Source of the DNA: Myxococcales bacterium
GTDB taxonomy: Bacteria; UBA10199; 2-02-FULL-44-16; JAAZCA01
Length of the DNA: 46,488 bases
Reading direction: 5' to 3'
NCBI GenBank assembly: GCA_012513515.1
Contig: JAAZCA010000016.1
Location: 1-46,488, forward strand
The position numbers and the translations under genes are program-made. The notes below the pieces were generated by a model. It had not been told where the DNA came from. It searched no databases and worked only from the letters and a program-made list of their open reading frames with translations. This document shows positions 8,349 through 16,463 of the stretch, piece by piece. Numbering within the stretch: the first letter of the stretch is position 1; the number at the start of each line of letters is the position of its first letter.

Positions 8349-9512
8349 TTACCTTCCGATAGGGAAAAGCCTTCTCGCTTCGGCTTGGGCATCCAGATAA
8401 AGCTCGATCATCGGCTTTCGGGTTTTGGTGGCGAGTGCTTTCACGTGGTCGTACTCAGGAACTGCCTTGATGATGCGACCATCGTCATCAAGCCCAAGCT
8501 TGAACCGAAGTTTCCCGTGCCTGACTTTCTTTTCCACGATCTTCCTGCACAGAACCTTCCTGTCTACCGGCCAGTACTTAACGCCAAAGGTAGTGGTCTC
8601 GCGCAAGAAGATATCGATCGCATCATCCTTGAATCCCCATGGAACCAGTGCGGAGATCTTTACCGCCGGACGGTTCTTCTTCATCTGAACGGGGGCCATG
8701 TCGACATCGGCAGCGCCGATGGAAAATAGGGAGTCTATCACATAGTCGAATATCTGTGGATTCATATCGTCTATATTGGCCTGAATGACGATCATAGGAA
8801 AACCTTCTCCTACTATCATGCGGATGGCATTTGGCATCTCCTCGAAGACATTGTCACCGTATCCGTAGCCTACGCGCTCTATCTCTTGTATCGGAGACTC
8901 TCCGAAAAATTCACAGGTCGTTTTAAGAATAGCAGCGCCGGTAGGAGTGACGAGTTCGGCTTTGACCATCGCAGGTTCGGTGGGAATGCCTTTCAGAATC
9001 TCCATCGTGGCAGGAGCCGGCACAGGCAAAAATCCGTGCGCACATTTCACCTTTCCACGGGATATCGGAAGCGGTGACGCGGATATGGAATCGAAACCGA
9101 AATACTCGAAACCTATCGCCGCACCTACGATATCAACGATAGAATCAGTCGCGCCGACCTCATGAAAATGGACCTTGTCGACACTCACCCCGTGAACCTT
9201 TGCCTCAGCCCTTGCGATGGTATTGAATATCGCACGGGAAAGTTCCCTTACCGCACGAGAGAGCGAACTCTTCTCGATCGTCTTATCTATCCACGGATAT
9301 TCGCCGTGTCCCAGTTCCTTTTTGACCTCGACGCGTATATTCGTTCCCTTTATAGGCATGTGGCCGCTGACTTTGACTATCCTGTAATCCCCTACCTTCA
9401 ATCTCTTCAATTCAGAGAGAAGGTGTTTCATGGGCAATCCGGCATCAATCATCGCTCCGAGGAGCATGTCGCCCGCGACGCCTGAAAAACAGTCAAAATA
9501 ACATGAGGACAT
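8349..9512 (-). CDS. larC: LarC-type nickel-pincer cofactor insertion protein
   Basis: LarC inserts nickel into the pyridinium-bisthiocarboxylate cofactor used by lactate racemase and related enzymes. The 387-residue product starts with YFDCFSGVAGDMLLGAMIDAG, the family signature, and has VHFHEVGATDSIVDIVG and LVTPTGAAIL. It is one continuous frame, unlike lactobacilli where larC is split and joined by frameshifting. AAGGAGGGG, formed by the last codons of the preceding CNNM gene, precedes the ATG. No larA, larB or larE is in the window. The next gene on the strand is cas3. Confidence 0.92.
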   Translation of the reverse strand: MSSCYFDCFSGVAGDMLLGAMIDAGLPMKHLLSELKRLKVGDYRIVKVSGHMPIKGTNIRVEVKKELGHGEYPWIDKTIEKSSLSRAVRELSRAIFNTIARAEAKVHGVSVDKVHFHEVGATDSIVDIVGAAIGFEYFGFDSISASPLPISRGKVKCAHGFLPVPAPATMEILKGIPTEPAMVKAELVTPTGAAILKTTCEFFGESPIQEIERVGYGYGDNVFEEMPNAIRMIVGEGFPMIVIQANIDDMNPQIFDYVIDSLFSIGAADVDMAPVQMKKNRPAVKISALVPWGFKDDAIDIFLRETTTFGVKYWPVDRKVLCRKIVEKKVRHGKLRFKLGLDDDGRIIKAVPEYDHVKALATKTRKPMIELYLDAQAEARRLFPIGR

Positions 9513-9513
9513 T

Positions 9514-10737
9514 CTATCCCCTCCTTATAACTTCTACCTCTAGAACAGCTCTGTCGGTGGACCTCAGAACCTTGAATACAAATTTACCCGAAGTAAAACT
9601 CTCGCCGACCTTCGGTATATGTTCGCAATTGCTTATCACAAATCCAGCCACGGTTTCATAATCTCCGTAAGGAATTTCAAGTTTGAGCAGATGGTTGGCA
9701 TCTTCTATCTCCATCCTTCCGCTGACTACGTATCTGTGTTTTCCCATCCTAGTGAAGAGAGAGAGCTTGTCGTCATGTTCATCCCTTATTTCGCCGACGA
9801 CCTCTTCCAGAATATCCTCAACTGTAACAACGCCGGTAGCCGCGCCGTACTCATCTACCGCAACAGCTATCTCTTCCCCTTTGCGTTTCATGCTGACGAG
9901 AAGCTCGTCCAAAGGCATCTCCTCCGGAACGAAGTATGCCTTTCTCATAAGCTCGCGCACCGGCTTTTCCTCTTCATGGAATATAAAATCCGATCCAAAA
10001 AGGACGCCTACGATATTGAAAAATCTGTCTTCGTAAACGGGGACCCTTGAAAAAGCGTGCTCAGCAAGGGCCCTCTCCGCCTCTCTCCTAGCAACCGAAA
10101 CAGGGAGCGCTACCACATCGACAAGCGGGGTCATTATGTTTTCCACCTTTTTGTCTTCGAGGTCGAAGATACGCGATATCAGTGTTTTCTCTGATGGACG
10201 CACATCGCTCGCCCCCTCGGTCCCAGATTCTATAATTATCTCCAGATCATCCCTCGTCAGGCTGTCGGAAGTTTTTCTTGCCTGCCCAAGCAGAGAATCC
10301 GTGAATTTAGATAGAGGCCACACTACAGGATAAGCCAGAAATGAAAAAAACAGAAGCGGAGGCGCCATGTAGAGCACCATCCTGTCGGCATGCCTCTGAT
10401 ATATTGCCTTGGGAATTATCTCGCCAAAAATGAGAGCCGCAGGCCAGAAGAGCAGGGCAAAAGGAACGTAATCACGACCGTAGTTGTCTATGATATAAAA
10501 AGTTGAAACGACCGAACCGGCAACGGTAGATAAATTTGTACCCAACAACGTCGTCGAAAAAAATCTGGAAGGATGTTTCAAGACACGAAGGGCAAGCCTC
10601 GCCAGCTTCGAACCGGCGTCGGTCGAAATGGCGAGTTTGTACTTATCCGCGTTGACAAAAGCCATCTCGCTTCCGGAGAAAAAGCCTTCCACCAGCAGGC
10701 ACAAAATAAGAATTGGAATGACTATTGCCAAACTCAT
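9514..10737 (-). CDS. CNNM/CorC-family transporter with CBS pair (copy 1)
   Basis: This is a membrane protein of the CNNM/HlyC-CorC family, linked to magnesium or other divalent-cation export. The N-terminal DUF21 membrane domain (residues about 1-180) carries the FFSGSEMAF motif and several hydrophobic helices. A CBS pair follows (about 195-315; IMTPLVDVVALP and VVDEYGAATGVVTVEDILEEVVGEI), then the C-terminal CorC/HlyC domain (about 330-405). It abuts the second CNNM gene and larC. The specific ion is not deducible from sequence. Confidence 0.9.
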   Translation of the reverse strand: MSLAIVIPILILCLLVEGFFSGSEMAFVNADKYKLAISTDAGSKLARLALRVLKHPSRFFSTTLLGTNLSTVAGSVVSTFYIIDNYGRDYVPFALLFWPAALIFGEIIPKAIYQRHADRMVLYMAPPLLFFSFLAYPVVWPLSKFTDSLLGQARKTSDSLTRDDLEIIIESGTEGASDVRPSEKTLISRIFDLEDKKVENIMTPLVDVVALPVSVARREAERALAEHAFSRVPVYEDRFFNIVGVLFGSDFIFHEEEKPVRELMRKAYFVPEEMPLDELLVSMKRKGEEIAVAVDEYGAATGVVTVEDILEEVVGEIRDEHDDKLSLFTRMGKHRYVVSGRMEIEDANHLLKLEIPYGDYETVAGFVISNCEHIPKVGESFTSGKFVFKVLRSTDRAVLEVEVIRRG

Positions 10738-11730
10738 CTAGTCCTCTATTTCTCCGAACAGTTCCTCGAGCAGATCATCCATCGTCACCAGGCCCACAAT
10801 GTTCCCCGAGTCATCCTTGACTATTGCCATATGAAGTTGCGCCCTTTGAAATTCCCTGAGCAAATCCTCCAGCGGCATTTTTGAGGAAGCAAACAGAGCC
10901 GGATGGAGCCTGTTTTTTATTTCCGTCCGTTTTCCTGATTTTTTTTCGCTGTGGATCGACATCAAGTCCCTTACGTGAAAGATGCCGACTATGTTGCTTT
11001 TGTCGCCTTCATAAAAAGGAATTCTGGAAAACTGAGCTGTTCTTATTTTCTCCAACATACTTTCGTATTTTACATCCACAGGAAGTGAAAAAACTCTGTC
11101 AGCTGGCGTCAATATGTCGGCCACAACTTTGTCGGTAAATTCGAAAACGTTGTGTATCATTTCGCTTTCTTCGGAATCTATGGCGCCCTCGCGCTGACCC
11201 ATGTCAACCAGACGCCTGTAATCGGCTTCCATGAATGAATGACTCGTCGTGGCGGACTGGCCGCCAAAAAGATTGACTATAAAATCGGCGAACGATGAGA
11301 GAATGACCCTCAGCGGGCTCACGGCGTAGTGAAATATCCTCAGAGGCCAAATCACCACCTGCGAAACTGACATGGCATGCCTCAGGGAAATATTTTTGGG
11401 AAGTATCTCACCGAATATGAGCACCACAGGCGTTATCACCAGAACTGAAACGAAGGTCTCGATTTCCACCGAGGATCTGAACATCTTATTTATCAGAGAA
11501 GCTGCCACTATGGATATCGACACGTTTACAAATTCATTGCCCAGCAAAATCGTTACGATCGTCTCCCTGGGTTTTTTCAATGCCGCAATGAGATTTTTTG
11601 ATGATCTCGTTCCCGATTCCATGAGCCTGTGAAACTCGACCCTGGAAAGGGAAAATATCGCCGTCTCCGAACCGGAAAAAAATGCGGAACAGCAGAGCAG
11701 TACAAAAATTATCGTTATATCTGAAATCAT
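10738..11730 (-). CDS. CNNM/CorC-family transporter with CBS pair (copy 2)
   Basis: This is a second, divergent paralogue of the CNNM family directly upstream of copy 1. DUF21 membrane helices hold FFSGSETAIFSLSR and VFGEILPKNISLRHA, followed by a CBS pair (ILTPADRVFSLP and IVKDDSGNIVGLVTMDDLLEELFGEI). It stops there: the C-terminal CorC/HlyC domain of copy 1 is missing, giving 330 residues. ATG at 11730 overlaps the thiL stop as ATGA; a start 18 bases earlier is less likely. Two unequal tandem copies suggest a heteromeric transporter, which is inference. Confidence 0.88.
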   Translation of the reverse strand: MISDITIIFVLLCCSAFFSGSETAIFSLSRVEFHRLMESGTRSSKNLIAALKKPRETIVTILLGNEFVNVSISIVAASLINKMFRSSVEIETFVSVLVITPVVLIFGEILPKNISLRHAMSVSQVVIWPLRIFHYAVSPLRVILSSFADFIVNLFGGQSATTSHSFMEADYRRLVDMGQREGAIDSEESEMIHNVFEFTDKVVADILTPADRVFSLPVDVKYESMLEKIRTAQFSRIPFYEGDKSNIVGIFHVRDLMSIHSEKKSGKRTEIKNRLHPALFASSKMPLEDLLREFQRAQLHMAIVKDDSGNIVGLVTMDDLLEELFGEIED

Positions 11731-12749
11731 CCCGGTTCTTTCCTGCAATTTCTCTCTTTAAGGAAATGGTCGTACCCGCGACCGATCCCGCGCGCGACAA
11801 GATCCTCGGCGTTGAGAACAGATCGAACGCCGGGATCATCCAAAACGCGCCCTATTTCGGCAACGCCGAGCGCCTCGAGCGACGCGAGAGACTGATGAAT
11901 TCTACCAGAGTCCGCAGTAAAAACGAGCTCAAAATCTTCGCCGCCAGCGAGAAGGAGTTCCCTCGGGTCCACGCCTATCGCAGCTGATGCCATTCTGAAA
12001 TCATCCCCTGCCGGTATTCTATTCACATCTATTTCGAATCCTACGCCGCTAGATCGCGCGATATGCCCAAGATCCGCCAAGAGACCATCGCTTACGTCTA
12101 TCATCGAAGTCACACAACCCAACTTTAAAAGAGTCCTGCCAAGATCAGTTCGATGAAGAGGAGAGAGGTGCCTTTCGATAAAGGGCTCCATGCCGGATGA
12201 TGTGCCCATTTTCAAAGCGGCAAGGCCGAGAGCGGAGAGGCCAACGGCCCCTGAAATAAATATGGGGTCCCCGGGGCGCGCACCTTTGCGAAGGATGGCC
12301 CTGCCCTTCTCCACCTCTCCGATTGCCGTGATTGAGATTGAAATCTCTTTTTCAGATGAAGAGGTATCTCCTCCTACAAGCGCTGCACCGGATTCCCTGG
12401 CAACATCTGAAATGCCGGAATAGATTCCTTCTACAAAATCCAGATCGGAGTCTAAAGGTAGCGCGATGGAAACCAAAAAATATTTTGGAATTCCGCCCAT
12501 CGCAGCGATATCGCTCAGGTTGATCGCGAGCGCCTTTTTTCCGATATGAAACGGGGAGCTAAAGCGCAAATCGAAATCGATGCCTTCATAAATTGAATCG
12601 ACGGTGATCAGCATGTCGAAACGATCGTTCATGGGAATCACTGCGCAATCGTCGCCTATTCCACAAACTTCGTCAGGAAGTCTGCCGAATTTATCACAGA
12701 TTCGCGCTATCAGCCCGAATTCCCCTATATCTGAAAGATTCGGACTCAT
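11727..12749 (-). CDS. thiL: Thiamine-monophosphate kinase ThiL
   Basis: ThiL phosphorylates thiamine monophosphate to the active cofactor thiamine diphosphate. The 340-residue protein has the PurM-like signatures: GEFGLIARI near the start, GIGDDCAVI, AINLSDIAAMGG, GGDTSSS and MIDVSDGLLADLGHI, with LLAGGEDFELVF near the C-terminus. It overlaps both neighbours by 4 bases (ATGA), so it is co-translated with the LpoA-like and CNNM genes. thiE and thiD lie about 18 kb away in this window. Confidence 0.94.
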   Translation of the reverse strand: MSPNLSDIGEFGLIARICDKFGRLPDEVCGIGDDCAVIPMNDRFDMLITVDSIYEGIDFDLRFSSPFHIGKKALAINLSDIAAMGGIPKYFLVSIALPLDSDLDFVEGIYSGISDVARESGAALVGGDTSSSEKEISISITAIGEVEKGRAILRKGARPGDPIFISGAVGLSALGLAALKMGTSSGMEPFIERHLSPLHRTDLGRTLLKLGCVTSMIDVSDGLLADLGHIARSSGVGFEIDVNRIPAGDDFRMASAAIGVDPRELLLAGGEDFELVFTADSGRIHQSLASLEALGVAEIGRVLDDPGVRSVLNAEDLVARGIGRGYDHFLKERNCRKEPG

Positions 12750-14677
12750 TGCGCCTCTTGAATTCTTCCTTCCGAAACCGTAAGCACGAACAACCTTCTG
12801 GAAGCCTCACCTCCTGCATCAAAAGTTATCTTCCCAGCGACCCCATGAAAATCTACCATACCGAGAAGAGAATCTCTTACTCCGTCCCTGCCAGAAGATC
12901 CTATTCTCTGGACAGCAGTTGATATCATCCTCATAGCGTCATAGCCATTGGCCTCGAGCAGCGTGGGCTCTACCCCGTAGGCCTCCGTGAAATTTTTAAC
13001 GAACGACATGACGAAGGGGTCCTTCGAATCCTTGAAAAATGAATCGACAAAAAGGGCGCCCTCTACGAATTCACCGCCCCTTTCGAGAAGCCCCTTGTCG
13101 TTCCACCTCGAAATACCGAGGAGCTGTGTCTGCTTCACCCCCATCAGAGATAGCGTTGGTACGATGTAGCCAACAACTCCAAATGAGTCGGGAATAAACA
13201 GCGCATCGTAATATGGTCCTGAACCGACCATCCCTGCGGTGTTCTCCAGCATCCCCCTGCCCCTGAGCTCACCTGCAAACTCCATCTGATTAGGAGCGTA
13301 AGAGCTTGATCCCACAACCTTTCCACCGACAGCGGCCACGGCCGAGGCAAAGAGGTCCTTGTATTCAATCCCCTTCTTGTTGTCAGGATACAGGACGAAA
13401 AATTTCTTCATCCCGCTCTTTTTTGTGGTGAGATAGTCAACCAGAGTTGAAACCTCGGCAGATGGTGATACATAATTGCGGAAGACGTAGTCGCCAATAG
13501 CCGCCACTCCATCGCGCTGCGACAGGGTTATAAGCGGAACCTTGCGCTGCTGCGCCCTCGACGCCGCCTCGATGGCCGTGTTCGACATAAGCGGACCGAT
13601 TATCGCAACCACATTCTCATCGGCCAATTCGTCGATCATCGATGAGACGGATTTCCCCGGCGACATCTCATCTCTAACTATCAGTTTCGTTCCGCCCGGG
13701 CCGCTGCACGGCTGAAAAATTCCTGCCGCGCATTCTACGCCCTTGAGAACCGATTCGCCATAGACGGCGAACTTTCCCGAAAGCGGAAGTATGAGCCCGA
13801 CCTTTACCGAAGCCCCTTCGGCAACCTCGCCCCCGAAATCCGCAAGGAGGAGCCTCGCCGAAGCGTAGTACTCGTGTTTGGGATATGACGATATATACGA
13901 CCTGAGAATTTCCGCTGCGCGCTGCGAATCTCCGCGACGCACGAGCGTTTCCGCATACTTGTAGTCCGCGTACCCGCCGGAGCGCTTGCCTTTGAAATCC
14001 GCCAGTGGAAGGGATTCCACATCGGCAACGGTTACCGATTCATCTCCAAGCCAGGCTCGCACCGATGAAAGCGCCTCATCTTCCGATATGATATCGCCTG
14101 CGGGAACGCTTGAGCTCTTATGTCCGGCCCCTGCGGAGTAGTCATCCAGTATAGAAAGCATCCATCCTATGCACTTCCCGGGAGCGAGTCCGCTTCCGCG
14201 CGACGCTATGACTCCCAAAGAATCTATCCTCAGCCTGAGTATCGCGCTCTGCGACGACCTGTCTATCGGCTGCATCTCTTTCAATGCGCCGGACTCGTCT
14301 CCAAGCCTGTGGAGCGACAAGGCCGCCTTGAATCTTGCCATCGGAACTACTGCAGGAGACTGAATCTGCAAATACGCTGCTCTGTAAAAAGAGATCGCTG
14401 TTTTGTAATCCTCCCTCGAAAAGGCCATCTCGCCTCTGTAGAAGCGCGCCTTGTCGGTCAGCTCGGTATAGGGATAAGTCGATATGTAAGAAGCGAACAG
14501 ATCATCAGCCTCGCCGAATTTTCCGGCGGAATAGAGATCGTAGGCTGCGGTAAAAGCCAGCTTCATCTCGGAAGTTTCCGGATTCGGATATGCGGGGACC
14601 CCTCTGGAAATTCCGGCGCCGGCACACCCTGAAAAAATCGCCGCAATCCAGACGAGAACAAGAATTCTTTTCATCAT
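12746..14677 (-). CDS. LpoA-like lipoprotein: TPR plus periplasmic binding-protein fold
   Basis: The 643-residue product has a lipoprotein signal ending in FSGC (C18). Next comes a TPR-like helical region (about residues 30-280, with repeated AxxFYRAAY-type segments). Residues about 295-635 form a branched-chain amino-acid-receptor fold (VGLILPLSGKFAVYGESVLKG, VVAIIGPLMSNTAIEAA). This order matches LpoA, the outer-membrane activator of penicillin-binding protein 1A, and related proteins. Direct activation of a PBP here is inference. The start is at an ATGATG behind GGGGGA, overlapping the grpE stop. Confidence 0.85.
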   Translation of the reverse strand: MMKRILVLVWIAAIFSGCAGAGISRGVPAYPNPETSEMKLAFTAAYDLYSAGKFGEADDLFASYISTYPYTELTDKARFYRGEMAFSREDYKTAISFYRAAYLQIQSPAVVPMARFKAALSLHRLGDESGALKEMQPIDRSSQSAILRLRIDSLGVIASRGSGLAPGKCIGWMLSILDDYSAGAGHKSSSVPAGDIISEDEALSSVRAWLGDESVTVADVESLPLADFKGKRSGGYADYKYAETLVRRGDSQRAAEILRSYISSYPKHEYYASARLLLADFGGEVAEGASVKVGLILPLSGKFAVYGESVLKGVECAAGIFQPCSGPGGTKLIVRDEMSPGKSVSSMIDELADENVVAIIGPLMSNTAIEAASRAQQRKVPLITLSQRDGVAAIGDYVFRNYVSPSAEVSTLVDYLTTKKSGMKKFFVLYPDNKKGIEYKDLFASAVAAVGGKVVGSSSYAPNQMEFAGELRGRGMLENTAGMVGSGPYYDALFIPDSFGVVGYIVPTLSLMGVKQTQLLGISRWNDKGLLERGGEFVEGALFVDSFFKDSKDPFVMSFVKNFTEAYGVEPTLLEANGYDAMRMISTAVQRIGSSGRDGVRDSLLGMVDFHGVAGKITFDAGGEASRRLFVLTVSEGRIQEAQ

Positions 14678-15255
14678 TCCCCCTTAACCACTGAAACCAT
14701 AACGGGACGCAGGAGCCTGTCGGCCAACCAGTATCCCTTTCTATGGACCGATACGATGGTGCCGGGCTCCAGGTCATCGTCATCCACCACCGAAATCGCC
14801 TCGTGCACGGTCGGATCGAATTTTTCACCGAGCGCAGGAATCTCCTTCAACTCGTGTTTTTCAAGCGCGGTCAGAAGAGATTTTCTCACTAGTTCGACAC
14901 CATCGGCGATATTCTTCGCCTCTTCGCTGGCATCGGGAGAAACGTGGTCGAGCACCCTGTCAAGATCGTCCAGAGAAGGCAGAAGGCTTTCAAGCAGTTT
15001 CTCATTGCCGTATTTTACGATCCCCTCTTTTTCCCTCTGCATCCTCTTTTTGAAATTTTCAAACTCAGCCATGACCCGCAGCAGTTTGTCATGGTGAAGC
15101 TGAGCCTCATGCTCCGCGGACTCGATCTCGCGGGTGACATCATCTTCCGATGTAGCCTGATCGGAAGGCTGCCCGTCAGCCATCCCGCGAGGATTTTTTT
15201 TCCCCGCCGCCTTGACTGAATCTTTTTCGAAATTATTGGACTGTTTTTTGGTCAT
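14674..15255 (-). CDS. grpE: Nucleotide exchange factor GrpE
   Basis: GrpE releases ADP from DnaK in the Hsp70 cycle. The 193-residue product has a charged N-terminal extension and a long coiled coil (KLLRVMAEFENFKKRMQRE). Its beta domain includes GVELVRKSLLTALEKH, FDPTVHEAI and PGTIVSVHRKGYWLADRLLRPVMVSV. AGGAGG lies 9 bases before the ATG. It sits directly after hrcA, so the CIRCE operator upstream of hrcA should control it. dnaK and dnaJ are not downstream, unlike the common hrcA-grpE-dnaK order. Confidence 0.95.
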   Translation of the reverse strand: MTKKQSNNFEKDSVKAAGKKNPRGMADGQPSDQATSEDDVTREIESAEHEAQLHHDKLLRVMAEFENFKKRMQREKEGIVKYGNEKLLESLLPSLDDLDRVLDHVSPDASEEAKNIADGVELVRKSLLTALEKHELKEIPALGEKFDPTVHEAISVVDDDDLEPGTIVSVHRKGYWLADRLLRPVMVSVVKGE

Positions 15256-15300
15256 CTTAACGAACCTCCTGAATCACATTTTCAAAAGAACCTGCCGCGA

Positions 15301-16335
15301 TCATGCGTCGAGTATGTCGCCAAGAACTTTGGCCGTAAAATCGACTATCGGAACGACGCGCGAATAATCCATCCGCATCGGACCGATTACCCCGAGGGTT
15401 CCCACTGTACGACCCTCGCGTTTATAAGGGGCGCCGACTATCCCCACCAAGTCCAGCCCCCGCCCCTCAGGAGAATCGCTGCCTATAAAAATCCTGACCC
15501 CCTGACCTTCCCTGCAGCGCTCCAGCAGCTTCACGACCTTGTTCTTTTCCTCGAGCTCGCGAACCACCCTGCGAAATTCCTCTGAATTTGAAAATTCGGG
15601 AGTGTCCAGAAGCTGTATCTCGCCCCCGACCACCAGCTCTGATCCAGGAATGCACGATAGAACCTCTCGCGAAAAGAGCATCGCATGGCGGAGCATCTTG
15701 TCATACTTGGCATAGTCCGTTGCCAGCTCGCGCTCTATCTTATCCAGCGCATCCTCCAGCGTCATTCCATGAAAAGAGTTGTTGCAGTAATTGGATATCT
15801 TATCGATCTCGGAAAAATTGAAATCCTCTCCCGTTTCTATTAGCCTGTTCTGGACGATTCCATCCCTCGAAACGAATATCCCAAGCACCTTGTTTTTGGA
15901 CAACGGCATGAATTGGATCTGTTTGAAGATCATCTCCTCTGTGCTCGGCGTCATAACCAGCCCGACGTAATGAGAAACCTGCGCAAGGAGTTTGGAAGTA
16001 TTTTGGATGATGGACATGACCTCGCGTTCGTCTCCGGCGCAGCACTCGCGAATCGCCTCCATCTCCGCATCGGAAAGCTCGCGCTTTTTCAAAAGCGTAT
16101 CGACGAAGTAGCGCATTCCGGCGCCGGTTGGAACACGCCCAGCCGATGTGTGGGGCTGCGTAAGAAACCCCATCTCGGTCAGGTCGGAGAGGACATTTCT
16201 TATCGTTGCAGGAGAAAGATGCCCGGCGTATTTCTTTGCGATAGTTCTGGAACCTACCGGCTCGGCGCTCGCGATATAGTCTGAGATCAGTATCTCCAGT
16301 ATCCCCGCATGTCTTTCAAGTAGCTTTGGTTCCAT
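15301..16335 (-). CDS. hrcA: Heat-inducible transcription repressor HrcA
   Basis: HrcA binds CIRCE operators and represses chaperone genes until heat stress. From ATG at 16335 the protein is 344 residues, beginning MEPKLLERHAGILEILISDY. The winged helix is at the N-terminus (ASAEPVGSRTIAKKY, LSPATIRNVLSDLTEMGFL, PHTSAGRVPT), and the C-terminal segment GTLGVIGPMRMDYSRVVPIV is typical. The frame is open upstream to 16383 but that part is the CIRCE operator, so it is excluded. No strong ribosome site is visible. Autoregulation through CIRCE is expected. Confidence 0.95.
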   Translation of the reverse strand: MEPKLLERHAGILEILISDYIASAEPVGSRTIAKKYAGHLSPATIRNVLSDLTEMGFLTQPHTSAGRVPTGAGMRYFVDTLLKKRELSDAEMEAIRECCAGDEREVMSIIQNTSKLLAQVSHYVGLVMTPSTEEMIFKQIQFMPLSKNKVLGIFVSRDGIVQNRLIETGEDFNFSEIDKISNYCNNSFHGMTLEDALDKIERELATDYAKYDKMLRHAMLFSREVLSCIPGSELVVGGEIQLLDTPEFSNSEEFRRVVRELEEKNKVVKLLERCREGQGVRIFIGSDSPEGRGLDLVGIVGAPYKREGRTVGTLGVIGPMRMDYSRVVPIVDFTAKVLGDILDA

Positions 16336-16356
16336 AATATTAATAATTTCAACAAG

Positions 16357-16383
16357 TTGGCACTTAAGACGAATGAGTGCCAA
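16357..16383 (-). promoter_or_regulatory. CIRCE operator (HrcA binding site)
   Basis: TTGGCACTT, nine bases, GAGTGCCAA: the 9-9-9 inverted repeat of CIRCE, with one arm mismatch and TTGG/CCAA ends in place of the consensus TTAG/CTAA. It lies 22 bases upstream of the hrcA ATG, just downstream of the proposed promoter, where bound HrcA would block transcription. Confidence 0.92.
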
Positions 16384-16384
16384 C

Positions 16385-16413
16385 TAGCTATCAATAGCAT
16401 GCCCCCTTGTCAA
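16385..16413 (-). promoter_or_regulatory. Probable hrcA-grpE promoter
   Basis: On the minus strand a perfect TTGACA (16413-16408) is followed 17 bases later by a weak -10, TAGCTA (16390-16385), immediately before CIRCE. The -35 lies inside an 8-bp palindrome, CCCCTTGT/ACAAGGGG (16403-16420). That could be an extra operator; it has no T-run on either side and is a poor terminator. Confidence 0.5.
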
Positions 16414-16463
16414 CAAGGGGAATGCAAGCAAGATACTTGTTTTATATAACATTTTTATGACCG

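Noticed and set aside
8267-8392. Longer cas3 start at 8392
   Set aside because: The extra residues overlap larC and do not resemble Cas3 N-termini; the HD domain begins shortly after the ATG at 8266.
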